Positions 1 through 7,767 of a stretch of 64,000 nucleotides of DNA are shown one piece after another. The notes under the pieces were generated by a model that was not told the origin of the DNA, ran no database searches, and saw nothing but the letters and a program-made list of their open reading frames with translations. The DNA is taken from positions 1-64,000 of the forward strand of contig NZ_FQUK01000009.1 in assembly GCF_900129205.1 (NCBI RefSeq), written 5' to 3'. Each line of letters starts with the position of its first letter. Within the stretch, counting starts at the first letter, position 1. The stretch comes from Thermomonas hydrothermalis. GTDB lineage: Bacteria > Pseudomonadota > Gammaproteobacteria > Xanthomonadales > Xanthomonadaceae. Position numbers and translations under genes: made by a program.

Positions 1-230
1 CTGCGGATTTCCGCCACCAGCCGTGGGTCGGTCTTGGGCGTGCGCCGGCGTTTGGGCGCGCAGGATCGAGCGGCCAAGGCGGCGGGATTGCCGCCCTGTT
101 CGCGCAGGGCCTGCTTCCACCGGTAGAGCGTGCGCCGGGACACGTCGAAGGCGTCTTGGGTGGCTTCGAGGCCGTGTGTGCCCCAGAAGCGCAGGATGTG
201 CAGCCTTCGTTGGGCGTCTTTGGGGGTCAT
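1..230 (-). CDS. Transposase/integrase N-terminal part (IS481-like), cut by window edge
   Basis: Reading leftward from an ATG at 230 there is an open frame of 76 codons that runs off the window with no stop. It begins MTPKDAQRRLHILRFW and contains a helix-turn-helix of the type used by IS481/IS3 transposases to bind their ends (about residues 20-45, including VSRRTLYRWKQAL). A basic linker KRRRTPK follows. The DDE catalytic domain would lie outside the window. Whether the element is complete cannot be judged. IS481 rather than another HTH-integrase family is an inference from the short N-terminus. Confidence 0.7.
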   Translation of the reverse strand, partial: MTPKDAQRRLHILRFWGTHGLEATQDAFDVSRRTLYRWKQALREQGGNPAALAARSCAPKRRRTPKTDPRLVAEIR

Positions 231-287
231 TGCCCAAAGATGACCCAAGGCGGCTATTCGATAGAACCCCCGGATTCGGTACCCGGC

Positions 288-362
288 ATGGTGCACTTGC
301 ATGGCGCTCCTCCTGCTTCGAAGGAGTGCCAAAGGTGTTTGAACTTATGCAGCACTTGCATG
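288..362. repeat. Imperfect 16-bp direct repeat flanking a hairpin, upstream of the transposase
   Basis: ATGGTGCACTTGCATG (288-303) recurs as ATGCAGCACTTGCATG (347-362), 14 of 16 bases the same, 59 bp apart. Between them 303-311 and 322-330 form a 9-bp stem (one G-T pair) with a 10-base loop. The block lies in the 221-bp gene-free stretch between the transposase start and the acylase gene. It could be part of the insertion-sequence end or a control region for either gene. Confidence 0.4.
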
Positions 363-451
363 CGCCGACCGATCCCCCAGGCCAGTGGCGTCTGGCCTGA
401 TTGAGGTTCCTTTATGCTCGCCCTCAAGACCCCCATTCGAGTCCGCCGACC

Positions 452-2830
452 ATGCCCATCCTGCGCACCCCGGTCTGGGCCAGACGCCTGACACTGGCAT
501 TGCTGCTGCTCCTGCTCACCCTGGGCATATCCATGTGGTGGCTGTTGCGCGGCAGCCTGCCGACGCTTGATGGCCAGATGACATTGCCAGGCCTGACCGC
601 GCCGGTGACGGTCACACGCGACGCTCTTGGCACGGTCACCATCGAAGCGCAGAGCCAAGCCGATGCCTTGCGTGCGTTGGGCTATGTGCATGCCCAGGAA
701 CGCTATTTCGAAATGGATCTGATGCGGCGCAGTGCCGCCGGCGAGCTGGCCGCGCTGGTCGGCCCGAAGGCACTCACACTGGATCAGCAGCATCGCTTGC
801 ACCGGCTGCGCGCCAGGGTCAGTCATGCCCTGCCGTCCATTGCAAGCGGCCAACGTGCTCAGCTCGATGCCTACGTGGCAGGCGTCAACGCCGGACTGCA
901 GGCACTGCGCGTCCGGCCATGGCCCTACCTGCTGCTGCGGCAGACGCCAGCCCCCTGGCGCGTGGAGGACACTCCGCTGGTGGCGATGGCGATGTATTTC
1001 GATCTGCAGGGCGGGACCGATCCGGATGCGCTGGCACTGTGGCGGATGCGCCCATACCTGCCGCCGGCACTGTACGCGCTGCTGACGCACGACGGCTCGC
1101 GCTGGGACGCCCCACTGCAAGGCGCGCCACGCGGCGATGCGCGTCTGCCGACTGCCACCCAGGTGGATCTGCGCACCCTGCCATTTGTGCCGTCTGAAGC
1201 CGCCCCACACACGAACCACGACACGCCGGGCAGCAACAACTTCGCGGTGGCCGGCGCACTGACCGCCGACGGACGCGCGATCGTCGCCAACGACATGCAC
1301 CTGACCCTGCGCGTGCCCAACATCTGGTTCCGGGCGCGCTTGCGCTACCCCGATCCGGCCGCCCCCGGCGGCAAGGTCGAGGTCCAGGGCGTCACCCTGC
1401 CCGGACTGCCGCTGGTGGTGGTCGGCAGCAACGGCCGGATCGCCTGGGGCTTCACCAACAGCTACATCGACACCATGGACTGGAAGCGGGAGCAGCCCTG
1501 CGGCCGGTATGCCAGCCCCGGCTGCGTCCCGCTGGTGCGGCATGTCGAACGGATCGACGTCGCCGGTGGCAAGCCGATCACGCTGACGGTGGAACAAAGC
1601 GACTGGGGGCCCGTCCTGCAGCGGCAACCCGACGGCAGTGTGCTGACCCTGCGCTGGGCGGCCCACCTGCCCGGCGCCCTCAACCTTGAGCTGTCGCGGT
1701 TCGCGCAGGCACCTGATCTTGATGCAGCCCTGCGTATCGCCGACACCGTGGCCATGCCGACCCAGAACATGGTGATCGCCGATCAGCACGGCCAGATCGC
1801 CTGGCGCCTGCTTGGCCCCATTCCCCAACGTGCGCCGACCTGCACGCTGGCCACCAGCGTCGAAGATCCGCGTCATGAGGACTGCCCGCCATGGCCACTG
1901 AGCAGCGGCGGGGCGTTAGTCCTGCGTTCACCGCAGCATGCGCGGCTGTGGACCGCCAACGCCCGTGTGCTGGACGGCCCTGATCTCGCGCGGGTGGGTG
2001 ACGGTGGCTACGCGCTGGGCATCCGCGCCGCACAGATCCGCGACGATTTGCAGCGCCGTAACCGCTTCCGTGAACACGACCTGCTGGCCATCCAGCTCGA
2101 CGACCGCGCCGTGCTGCTGACACCCTGGCAGCAACTGCTGTTGGAACGCGCCCGAGTCGCCGGCACACCGGCCTTGACCGCACTGGCCGCCGCGGCACAC
2201 CCCTGGCAGGGGCGGGCCGAACCGACATCGGTCAGCTACCGCATCGTGCGTGCCTGGCGACAGGCCGTGCAGCAACGTATCGCCGAGGGTCTGACCGCAC
2301 CGGCACGGGCGGCGCTGGGCGATGCCTTCGTCATGCCCACGCTGCCGCAACTGGAAGGCATCGCCTGGCCGCTGGTCAGCCAGCGACCGGCGCACCTGCT
2401 GCCGCGCAAGTTCTCAAGCTGGGACGCGCTGTTCGAGGACGCCGCCATGGAAGTGCGTCACACCTTGCAACAGCAAGGCCCACTGACGCAGCGCAGTTGG
2501 GGCGAACAGAACACCGCGGCGATCTGCCATCCGCTGGCCGCCGCCATTCCGTGGCTGGGCAAGCGCTGGCTGTGCATACCCGCACAGCCGCTGGCCGGCG
2601 ATGGCCTCGTGCCGCGGGTGGCACGTCCCAACTTTGGCGCCTCGGAACGCATGGTGGTGGCGCCTGGGCATGAAGCCGATGGCCTGTTTCACATGCCCGG
2701 TGGCCAGAGCAGTCATCCGTTGTCGCCGTTCTGGGGCGCAGGTCATGCGGATTGGGTTCAGGGCCGACCGACACCCTTCCTGCCAGGCCCGGCCCGTCAC
2801 ACGCTGGTATTGCAGCCTGCAATGCCGTGA
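452..2830 (+). CDS. Penicillin acylase family Ntn hydrolase, membrane anchored
   Basis: This 792-residue protein belongs to the penicillin/AHL acylase family, which cleaves amide bonds of acylated substrates after self-processing into alpha and beta chains. The diagnostic site is GSNNFAVAG, where Ser261 would become the N-terminal nucleophile of the beta chain. ANDMHL just after it is also family-typical. Residues 12-33 are a single hydrophobic segment without a clear signal cleavage site, so the enzyme is probably anchored and faces the periplasm. The ATG at 452 is chosen because it gives a clean N-terminal anchor; an in-frame TTG at 401 would add 17 unremarkable residues. Its stop abuts the stop of convergent dapE with no spare base. 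The substrate (beta-lactam, acyl-homoserine lactone or other amide) cannot be told from sequence. Confidence 0.88.
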   Translation: MPILRTPVWARRLTLALLLLLLTLGISMWWLLRGSLPTLDGQMTLPGLTAPVTVTRDALGTVTIEAQSQADALRALGYVHAQERYFEMDLMRRSAAGELAALVGPKALTLDQQHRLHRLRARVSHALPSIASGQRAQLDAYVAGVNAGLQALRVRPWPYLLLRQTPAPWRVEDTPLVAMAMYFDLQGGTDPDALALWRMRPYLPPALYALLTHDGSRWDAPLQGAPRGDARLPTATQVDLRTLPFVPSEAAPHTNHDTPGSNNFAVAGALTADGRAIVANDMHLTLRVPNIWFRARLRYPDPAAPGGKVEVQGVTLPGLPLVVVGSNGRIAWGFTNSYIDTMDWKREQPCGRYASPGCVPLVRHVERIDVAGGKPITLTVEQSDWGPVLQRQPDGSVLTLRWAAHLPGALNLELSRFAQAPDLDAALRIADTVAMPTQNMVIADQHGQIAWRLLGPIPQRAPTCTLATSVEDPRHEDCPPWPLSSGGALVLRSPQHARLWTANARVLDGPDLARVGDGGYALGIRAAQIRDDLQRRNRFREHDLLAIQLDDRAVLLTPWQQLLLERARVAGTPALTALAAAAHPWQGRAEPTSVSYRIVRAWRQAVQQRIAEGLTAPARAALGDAFVMPTLPQLEGIAWPLVSQRPAHLLPRKFSSWDALFEDAAMEVRHTLQQQGPLTQRSWGEQNTAAICHPLAAAIPWLGKRWLCIPAQPLAGDGLVPRVARPNFGASERMVVAPGHEADGLFHMPGGQSSHPLSPFWGAGHADWVQGRPTPFLPGPARHTLVLQPAMP

Positions 2831-3961
2831 TCAGCCAACCAGCAGCCGTTCGATCAGGCGCAGATACACCCCAGGCAGCGCCTCGAGGTCGGCGACCCGC
2901 ACATGCTCATTCACCTGGTGGATGCTGGCATTGACCGGGCCGATCTCGATGCACTGCGCGCCCAGCGGCGCGATGAAGCGGGCATCCGACGTGCCGCCGC
3001 CGGTACTTTCCTCCGGGGCACGGCCGCACACCTGCGCCAACACGTCCCGTGCGGTGGCGCGCAACCGCCCTTCCGGGGTGTAGAACGGCTCGCCGCCGCG
3101 ATGCCAGTGGATGGCGTAGTCCAGCCCATGCCCACGCAGGATCTTTTCGCATTCGGCTTCCAATTGCTCGGCGCGCCAGTGCGGGTTGTAGCGCAAGTTG
3201 AACAGCACCTGGAGCTCACCCGGAATGACGTTGTTGGCGCCGGTGCCGGCGTGGATATTGCTGATTTGCAACGAGGTGGGCGGGAAACTCTCGTAGCCTT
3301 CGTCCCAGCGGCGCCCGGCCAGCGCGACCAACGCCGGCAGCGCCTGGTGGATCGGGTTGCACGCTTTCTCCGGATAGGCCACATGCCCCTGGATGCCGCG
3401 CACGGTCAATGTGGCCGACAGCGTGCCGCGCCGGCCGACGCGAAGCAGGTCGCCCAGGATTTCCTGCGACGACGGCTCGCCGGTGATGCACCAGTCGATG
3501 CGCTGGCCGCGTTCGCGCAACACCTCCGCCACCTTGCGCACGCCGTCGATGGCATCGCCTTCTTCATCCGAAGTCAGCAGCAGCGCCACCGTGCCCGGAT
3601 GCTCCGGATGCGCGGCGACGAAACGCTCCAGCGCCACCACGAATGCCGCCACGCTGCCCTTCATATCGGCGGCGCCACGGCCGTACAGCACGCCATCGCG
3701 GATCTCCGGCACGAACGGGTCGCTGGCCCAGGCCGTGCGCGGCCCAGGCGGCACCACATCGGTATGCCCCAGCAGCAGCAACACCGGGCCGCCGCTGCCG
3801 TGGCTGGCCCAAAGGTTGTCCACGGCACCAAAGCGCAGGTGTTCGATGGCAAACCCCGCCGCCTGCAGCCGCGCCGCGATCAGGCGCTGGCAACCGGCGT
3901 CGTCCGGCGTCACCGACGGCTGGGCGATGAGGTCGCAGGCCAGCGCGAGGACGTTGCGCAT
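2831..3961 (-). CDS. dapE: Succinyl-diaminopimelate desuccinylase DapE
   Basis: DapE removes succinate from N-succinyl-LL-diaminopimelate in the cytoplasm, in the lysine and peptidoglycan-precursor pathway. The 376-residue length matches the family. The M20 di-zinc pattern is visible: [23 protein letters not shown], and TSDEEGDA holding the Asp-Glu-Glu cluster; a late GGTSDARF precedes the C-terminal His segment. The start at 3961 has a GGAG nine bases upstream and lies one base after the stop of the ArsC-like gene, so the two are co-transcribed. The same pair (yffB-dapE) is adjacent in Escherichia coli. Confidence 0.96.
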   Translation of the reverse strand: MRNVLALACDLIAQPSVTPDDAGCQRLIAARLQAAGFAIEHLRFGAVDNLWASHGSGGPVLLLLGHTDVVPPGPRTAWASDPFVPEIRDGVLYGRGAADMKGSVAAFVVALERFVAAHPEHPGTVALLLTSDEEGDAIDGVRKVAEVLRERGQRIDWCITGEPSSQEILGDLLRVGRRGTLSATLTVRGIQGHVAYPEKACNPIHQALPALVALAGRRWDEGYESFPPTSLQISNIHAGTGANNVIPGELQVLFNLRYNPHWRAEQLEAECEKILRGHGLDYAIHWHRGGEPFYTPEGRLRATARDVLAQVCGRAPEESTGGGTSDARFIAPLGAQCIEIGPVNASIHQVNEHVRVADLEALPGVYLRLIERLLVG

Positions 3962-3962
3962 C

Positions 3963-4322
3963 TCACCCCGCTCCGAACAGTTTTTTGAAGCCGTTGTCGG
4001 AAAAGCCCTGCGACACGGTGCCATCGTCCAACACCACCACCGGGCGGCGGATCAGCTGCGGGTACTCCTTCAGCAGCAGCGTCCATTCCGGATCGGTGCC
4101 GGGCGTCTTGCGCTGCGGCGGCAGCTGGCGCCAGGTGGTCGACGATTTGTTGATCAGCGCGTCCCAGCCGCCCACCGCATCCTTCCACGCCAGCAGCGTC
4201 TCCGGCGACTGCCGCACGTCGCGGTAGTCCACGAACACATGGTCGATGCCGAAGCGCTGCAACCAGTTGAGCGCCTTCTTGCAGGTGTCGCAGTTCTTCA
4301 ATCCGTACAGGGTCGCGGCCAT
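3963..4322 (-). CDS. ArsC/Spx-family reductase (YffB-like)
   Basis: This 119-residue protein has the ArsC/Spx thioredoxin-like fold, starting [18 protein letters not shown] CxxC pair (NCDTCK) sits where arsenate reductases keep their catalytic cysteine, and [10 protein letters not shown] matches the conserved strand with cis-proline. E. coli YffB, the closest known relative by context, acts as a glutathione-dependent thiol reductase rather than in arsenic resistance. No arsenic genes are nearby. The gene sits directly upstream of dapE and two bases from the end of the CocE-type hydrolase on the same strand. Confidence 0.85.
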   Translation of the reverse strand: MAATLYGLKNCDTCKKALNWLQRFGIDHVFVDYRDVRQSPETLLAWKDAVGGWDALINKSSTTWRQLPPQRKTPGTDPEWTLLLKEYPQLIRRPVVVLDDGTVSQGFSDNGFKKLFGAG

Positions 4323-4323
4323 G

Positions 4324-6213
4324 TCAGCGTTTCACCACCGGCAGTTCGATGTAGCTGGGATGCGCGGCCGAGTGGTGCACGGCGTTGTCCGCCACCACCG
4401 CCGCGCGTTCGGTTTCGTTCGGCCCGCCGGTATTGAGGTTGCGGGCGAACTTGGGAAAGTTGGAGCTGGTGATCTCCACCCGGATGCGATGGCCCTTGCC
4501 GAACTGGATGGAGGTGGTGATCGGGGTGGGCTTGAGCACATACACCGTCCCCGGCTGCATCAGCGTCGGTTTGACGTAGCTGTCGCGGTAACGCGCACGC
4601 AGGATGGTGTCGCCGATGATCCAGGCCGTGCCGTCGGGTGCGACGTCCACCAGCTTCACTGCGAAGTCGGTGTCCTTCGCACTGGACGACACGCTCAGCA
4701 CCGCATTGACGAAGCCGGTGACCTCCAGCGGCGCCTCCAACGGCGCGCTGGTATAGACCAGCACGTCCTGTCGCACTTCCACCGGGCGCTGGTCGAACGC
4801 GCCGGGCACCACCAGGCCGCCGTTGCAGCAATCGCCACCGCCGATGGTGGGCACCGGGTTGGCCGGATCGTAGCGGTAGGTGTCGTTGGGCTCATCTTTT
4901 CCGGGCGGATCAAACGACAGCACGCCATCGCCATACAGTGCGTTGGCGTGCCCTTGCGAATGCAGGTACATGCGCACCGGCTGCGCGGCCTTCGGCGGCC
5001 ACTGCGCATCGGCCTGCCAGCGGTTGGCGCCCATCGTGAAATAGCGCACATGCGGCGTGTTGTCCGGGAACGCCTTGGGGTTGCCCTTCAGCCAGCGGTC
5101 GAAGAACGCCCAGATCTGCGCATCCACCGGAAAACTGGCATCGCCCATGGCGCGATCGCCCACCTTGTAATCCTTGCTTAGACGGGCGAACTGACAGTGC
5201 GGGTTCGGCCCCACCACCACGTACTGATGGGCGCTGGCCTCGGGGTCTGTGTTGACACTGCGAGCGTGGTTGTACAGCGCCATGTTCGGCCCGATGGAGA
5301 CGTCATACCAACTGTTGAACCACAGCGCCGGTACGCCCCAGCCCATCGAATCGTCATACAGGCCGCCGGTCTTCCAGGCCGGGTCGCCCGGCGTGCGCGC
5401 GATCTGTTGTTCGAACGTGCCGGGCGGTTCGCCCAGCGAGGACAGCAGCTCGGCATACGGCAGGTGCCAGATGTGCTTCTTCCAATCCACCTCGGGCTTC
5501 TTGGCGTCCAGATCGTTGTACTGGGCGATGCGCGCACGCAGTGGCCCGGTGACGGTATCGGGGATCTGCGCGCGCAGCGGGTTGTCCACCCCGTACATCC
5601 ACACTGCGAACAGGGTGCGCGGCACGCCGCCAGTGAAGAAATTACCCTGCTCCCAGAACGGGCCGACCTTGCCGATGCCCGCACCGGCAGCCATCGGCAC
5701 CATCGCCGCATGCGCCGGGTGGTTCATCGCCGCCAGCGCCAGCTGCCATTCCGCCGATGACGAGCACCCCAGCGTGCCCACCTTGCCGTTCGACCACGGC
5801 TGCTTGGCGATCCAGCTCAGCATGTCGTAGCCATCGGTCTGCGGGTACCCGAGGATTTCGTATTTGCCCTGGCTGAAGTAGCGGCCACGCTCGTTCTGCA
5901 CGATGAATACATAGCCACGCCGCACCGCCTCCAGTGCATAGCGGGCGGTGCTGCCGCGCAGGACATGCTCGTTGTACGGCGTCTTCCACAGGATGGTCGG
6001 CAACGGGCCGCGGGCGCCCTTCGGCCGCCAGATGTTGGTGGACAGCCCCACCCCGTCGCGCATCGGCACCAGTAGCGCGATGTCGGCATCGGCGATCTCG
6101 GCCAGCTCTGCTCGCAGCCCCTCGTCGCTGTAGCGCGATAAATCCTGGGTGGAATGGGCAGACGCCACCGTCAGGGCAGTCGCCAGCAGGGTGGCCAACC
6201 ATGATGTCTTCAT
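4324..6213 (-). CDS. Exported CocE/NonD-family (S15) hydrolase
   Basis: This 629-residue protein of the alpha/beta-hydrolase family includes X-Pro dipeptidyl peptidases, cocaine esterase and glutaryl-7-ACA acylases. An N-terminal signal peptide (MKTSWLATLLATALTVASAHS) points to secretion. The nucleophile elbow is GTLGCSSSAEW with Ser151 as the expected nucleophile; WFNSWYD carries the likely acid Asp, and the C-terminal jelly-roll domain ends with GHRIRVEITSSNFP. The start at 6213 gives the signal peptide and has GAGG about ten bases upstream. The substrate is unknown; similar proteins are usually annotated as hydrolases without proof. Confidence 0.85.
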   Translation of the reverse strand: MKTSWLATLLATALTVASAHSTQDLSRYSDEGLRAELAEIADADIALLVPMRDGVGLSTNIWRPKGARGPLPTILWKTPYNEHVLRGSTARYALEAVRRGYVFIVQNERGRYFSQGKYEILGYPQTDGYDMLSWIAKQPWSNGKVGTLGCSSSAEWQLALAAMNHPAHAAMVPMAAGAGIGKVGPFWEQGNFFTGGVPRTLFAVWMYGVDNPLRAQIPDTVTGPLRARIAQYNDLDAKKPEVDWKKHIWHLPYAELLSSLGEPPGTFEQQIARTPGDPAWKTGGLYDDSMGWGVPALWFNSWYDVSIGPNMALYNHARSVNTDPEASAHQYVVVGPNPHCQFARLSKDYKVGDRAMGDASFPVDAQIWAFFDRWLKGNPKAFPDNTPHVRYFTMGANRWQADAQWPPKAAQPVRMYLHSQGHANALYGDGVLSFDPPGKDEPNDTYRYDPANPVPTIGGGDCCNGGLVVPGAFDQRPVEVRQDVLVYTSAPLEAPLEVTGFVNAVLSVSSSAKDTDFAVKLVDVAPDGTAWIIGDTILRARYRDSYVKPTLMQPGTVYVLKPTPITTSIQFGKGHRIRVEITSSNFPKFARNLNTGGPNETERAAVVADNAVHHSAAHPSYIELPVVKR

Positions 6214-6364
6214 TGCAAGACGCCTCAACAATGCGCTCGTGCGCGTGCTTGCCAAGCATGTCACAGGGATGCGTGCGAACGCATCTTTGCCCAGGCTGAT
6301 CAGAACCATCATTCTCGCGTCTGCACAGGTTTCATAATCCCCACCCCTCTCGGCAGAATCCGCG

Positions 6365-7504
6365 ATGAGCCACCGCCCGCATCTGGCCCACGGCTGGGAC
6401 GGTCATCCCGCCCCACCCGACTGGCCGCCGCTGCGTCCCGATGAAGTCGCCACCGTGCTGGCCGCGTTTACCGACCTGCGCGGCCCGGTACGGCTGCACT
6501 GGCACAGCCCGCGGCCGTTTTCGGCCGCCGCACGGGTACAAACCACCGCGGGCGAGGTATTCGTCAAGCGCCATCATCGGCGCGTGCGTACCGCTGCCGC
6601 CCTGAGCGAGGAGCATGCCTTCATCGCCCATCTGCGCGCACAGGGGCTGCCTGTCCCGCACGTGCTCACCGATGCCCAGGGCCGCACCGCGATCGCCTGT
6701 GGCGACTGGACATACGAAGTCCACGCTCCCGCTGCGGGCCTGGACCTGTACCGCGATGCGCCCTCGTGGACACCTCCGACCTCGGCCGCCCATGCCCGCG
6801 CCGCTGGTGCAATGCTGGCGCGGCTGCATACCGCCGCCCAAAGCTACACGGCACCAGCACGCAGCACGTCACTGCTGGTCAGCAGCGCCCAACTGCTGCG
6901 GTCCGACGACCTGCTGGCGGCCATCGCCGATGCCTGCACCGTACGTCCGGGGCTGGCCGCGGCGCTGGCCGAGCGCGACTGGCGTCATGCCCTGGCGCCG
7001 CTGGCCGAGGCCCTGCGAACCGTGCAGCCCCGCTTGGCCGCCCTGCCCGTGTTATGGACCCACGGCGACTGGCACGTGTCCAACCTGTGCTGGAACACGG
7101 ACGGCAATGAGGCCGAGGTTGCCGCCATCCTCGATTTCGGCCTGTGTGCACCGACCTTCGCCCTGCTGGATCTGGCCACCGCCATCGAACGCAATGCCAT
7201 CGGCTGGCTGGAGCCGGATCCGGTACGACGCCCGGTCTGGCCGGAAATCGCCCTTGGCCTGCTCGAAGGTTATGCCCGCCACCGGCCGCTGGATGCCCCG
7301 ACACGCGCCCTGCTGACCGACCTGCTGCCGCTGATCCATCTGGAGTTTGCCCTGTCGGAACTGGAGTATTTCCACGCCGTGCTGCAGCAACCGCAGATGG
7401 CCGATGTCACCTGGCACGGGTTCCTGCTCGACCACCATGCCTGGTTTGCCCAACCCCAGGCGCAGGCGCTGCTCACTGCACTCCGTGGCGCACCCAACGG
7501 CTGA
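6365..7504 (+). CDS. APH-family phosphotransferase, possible thiamine kinase
   Basis: A 379-residue protein with the aminoglycoside/choline kinase fold. Visible landmarks are the ATP-binding Lys68 (EVFVKRH), the catalytic loop HGDWHVSN (233-240, Asp235 as base) and the metal-binding ILDFG (Asp257). The family phosphorylates small hydroxyl compounds, including thiamine (ThiK), choline, homoserine and antibiotics. It stands 123 bp upstream of a TPP riboswitch and a receptor/transporter pair, same strand, so thiamine is a reasonable candidate substrate, but the gene itself is not behind the riboswitch. It is divergent from the CocE-type gene across a 151-bp spacer. No strong ribosome-binding site precedes the ATG. 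Confidence 0.8.
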   Translation: MSHRPHLAHGWDGHPAPPDWPPLRPDEVATVLAAFTDLRGPVRLHWHSPRPFSAAARVQTTAGEVFVKRHHRRVRTAAALSEEHAFIAHLRAQGLPVPHVLTDAQGRTAIACGDWTYEVHAPAAGLDLYRDAPSWTPPTSAAHARAAGAMLARLHTAAQSYTAPARSTSLLVSSAQLLRSDDLLAAIADACTVRPGLAAALAERDWRHALAPLAEALRTVQPRLAALPVLWTHGDWHVSNLCWNTDGNEAEVAAILDFGLCAPTFALLDLATAIERNAIGWLEPDPVRRPVWPEIALGLLEGYARHRPLDAPTRALLTDLLPLIHLEFALSELEYFHAVLQQPQMADVTWHGFLLDHHAWFAQPQAQALLTALRGAPNG

Positions 7505-7627
7505 TCTCAGATCCCCGACCTATGAACACGATGGGTGATGCCGCATGCGTCCCGGATGGGCGTGTTCAGACCTGACGAGGACCGGCACTGGCCTGCTGCC
7601 GCCCCGGCATGCTTCAATGTTGACAAG

Positions 7628-7705
7628 AAGCGGGGGTGCCCGGTGCCATCCGGGCTGAGAGAGTCCCTTGGAACCTGATCCGGGTCATACCGGCGTAGGG
7701 AGCTT
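7628..7705 (+). ncRNA. TPP riboswitch (THI element)
   Basis: The conserved thiamine pyrophosphate aptamer is present in order: GGGGTGCC, GGCTGAGA, CCCTTGGAACCTGATCCGGG and GGCGTAGGGA. The ends pair as AAGC (7628-7631) with GCTT (7702-7705). In proteobacteria this RNA turns expression off when TPP is abundant. Here it lies in the leader of the TonB receptor gene, so uptake of thiamine or a related compound should be repressed by TPP. Confidence 0.95.
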
Positions 7706-7710
7706 GCTCG

Positions 7711-7738
7711 GAACGGCGTGCCCATGGCATGCCCGTTC
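7711..7738 (+). promoter_or_regulatory. Hairpin behind the TPP aptamer, probable expression platform
   Basis: Five bases after the aptamer, GAACGGCGTGCC (7711-7722) pairs with 7726-7738 to give 12 base pairs with one bulged C and a CAT loop. The stem encloses an ATG at 7729. No run of T follows, so it looks more like a translation- or termination-modulating structure than a classical terminator. How it exchanges with the aptamer was not modelled. Confidence 0.55.
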
Positions 7739-7767
7739 GCCGTCGCTTCGTTGCCCCTTTACCGACG

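Noticed and set aside
254-1876. 540-codon minus-strand open frame
   Set aside because: It is antisense to the acylase gene, whose catalytic Ser motif and anchor are clear.
7620-7625. TTGACA as a -35 box for the receptor gene
   Set aside because: A matching -10 would fall inside the TPP aptamer, cutting off its 5' part; the riboswitch promoter must be further upstream.
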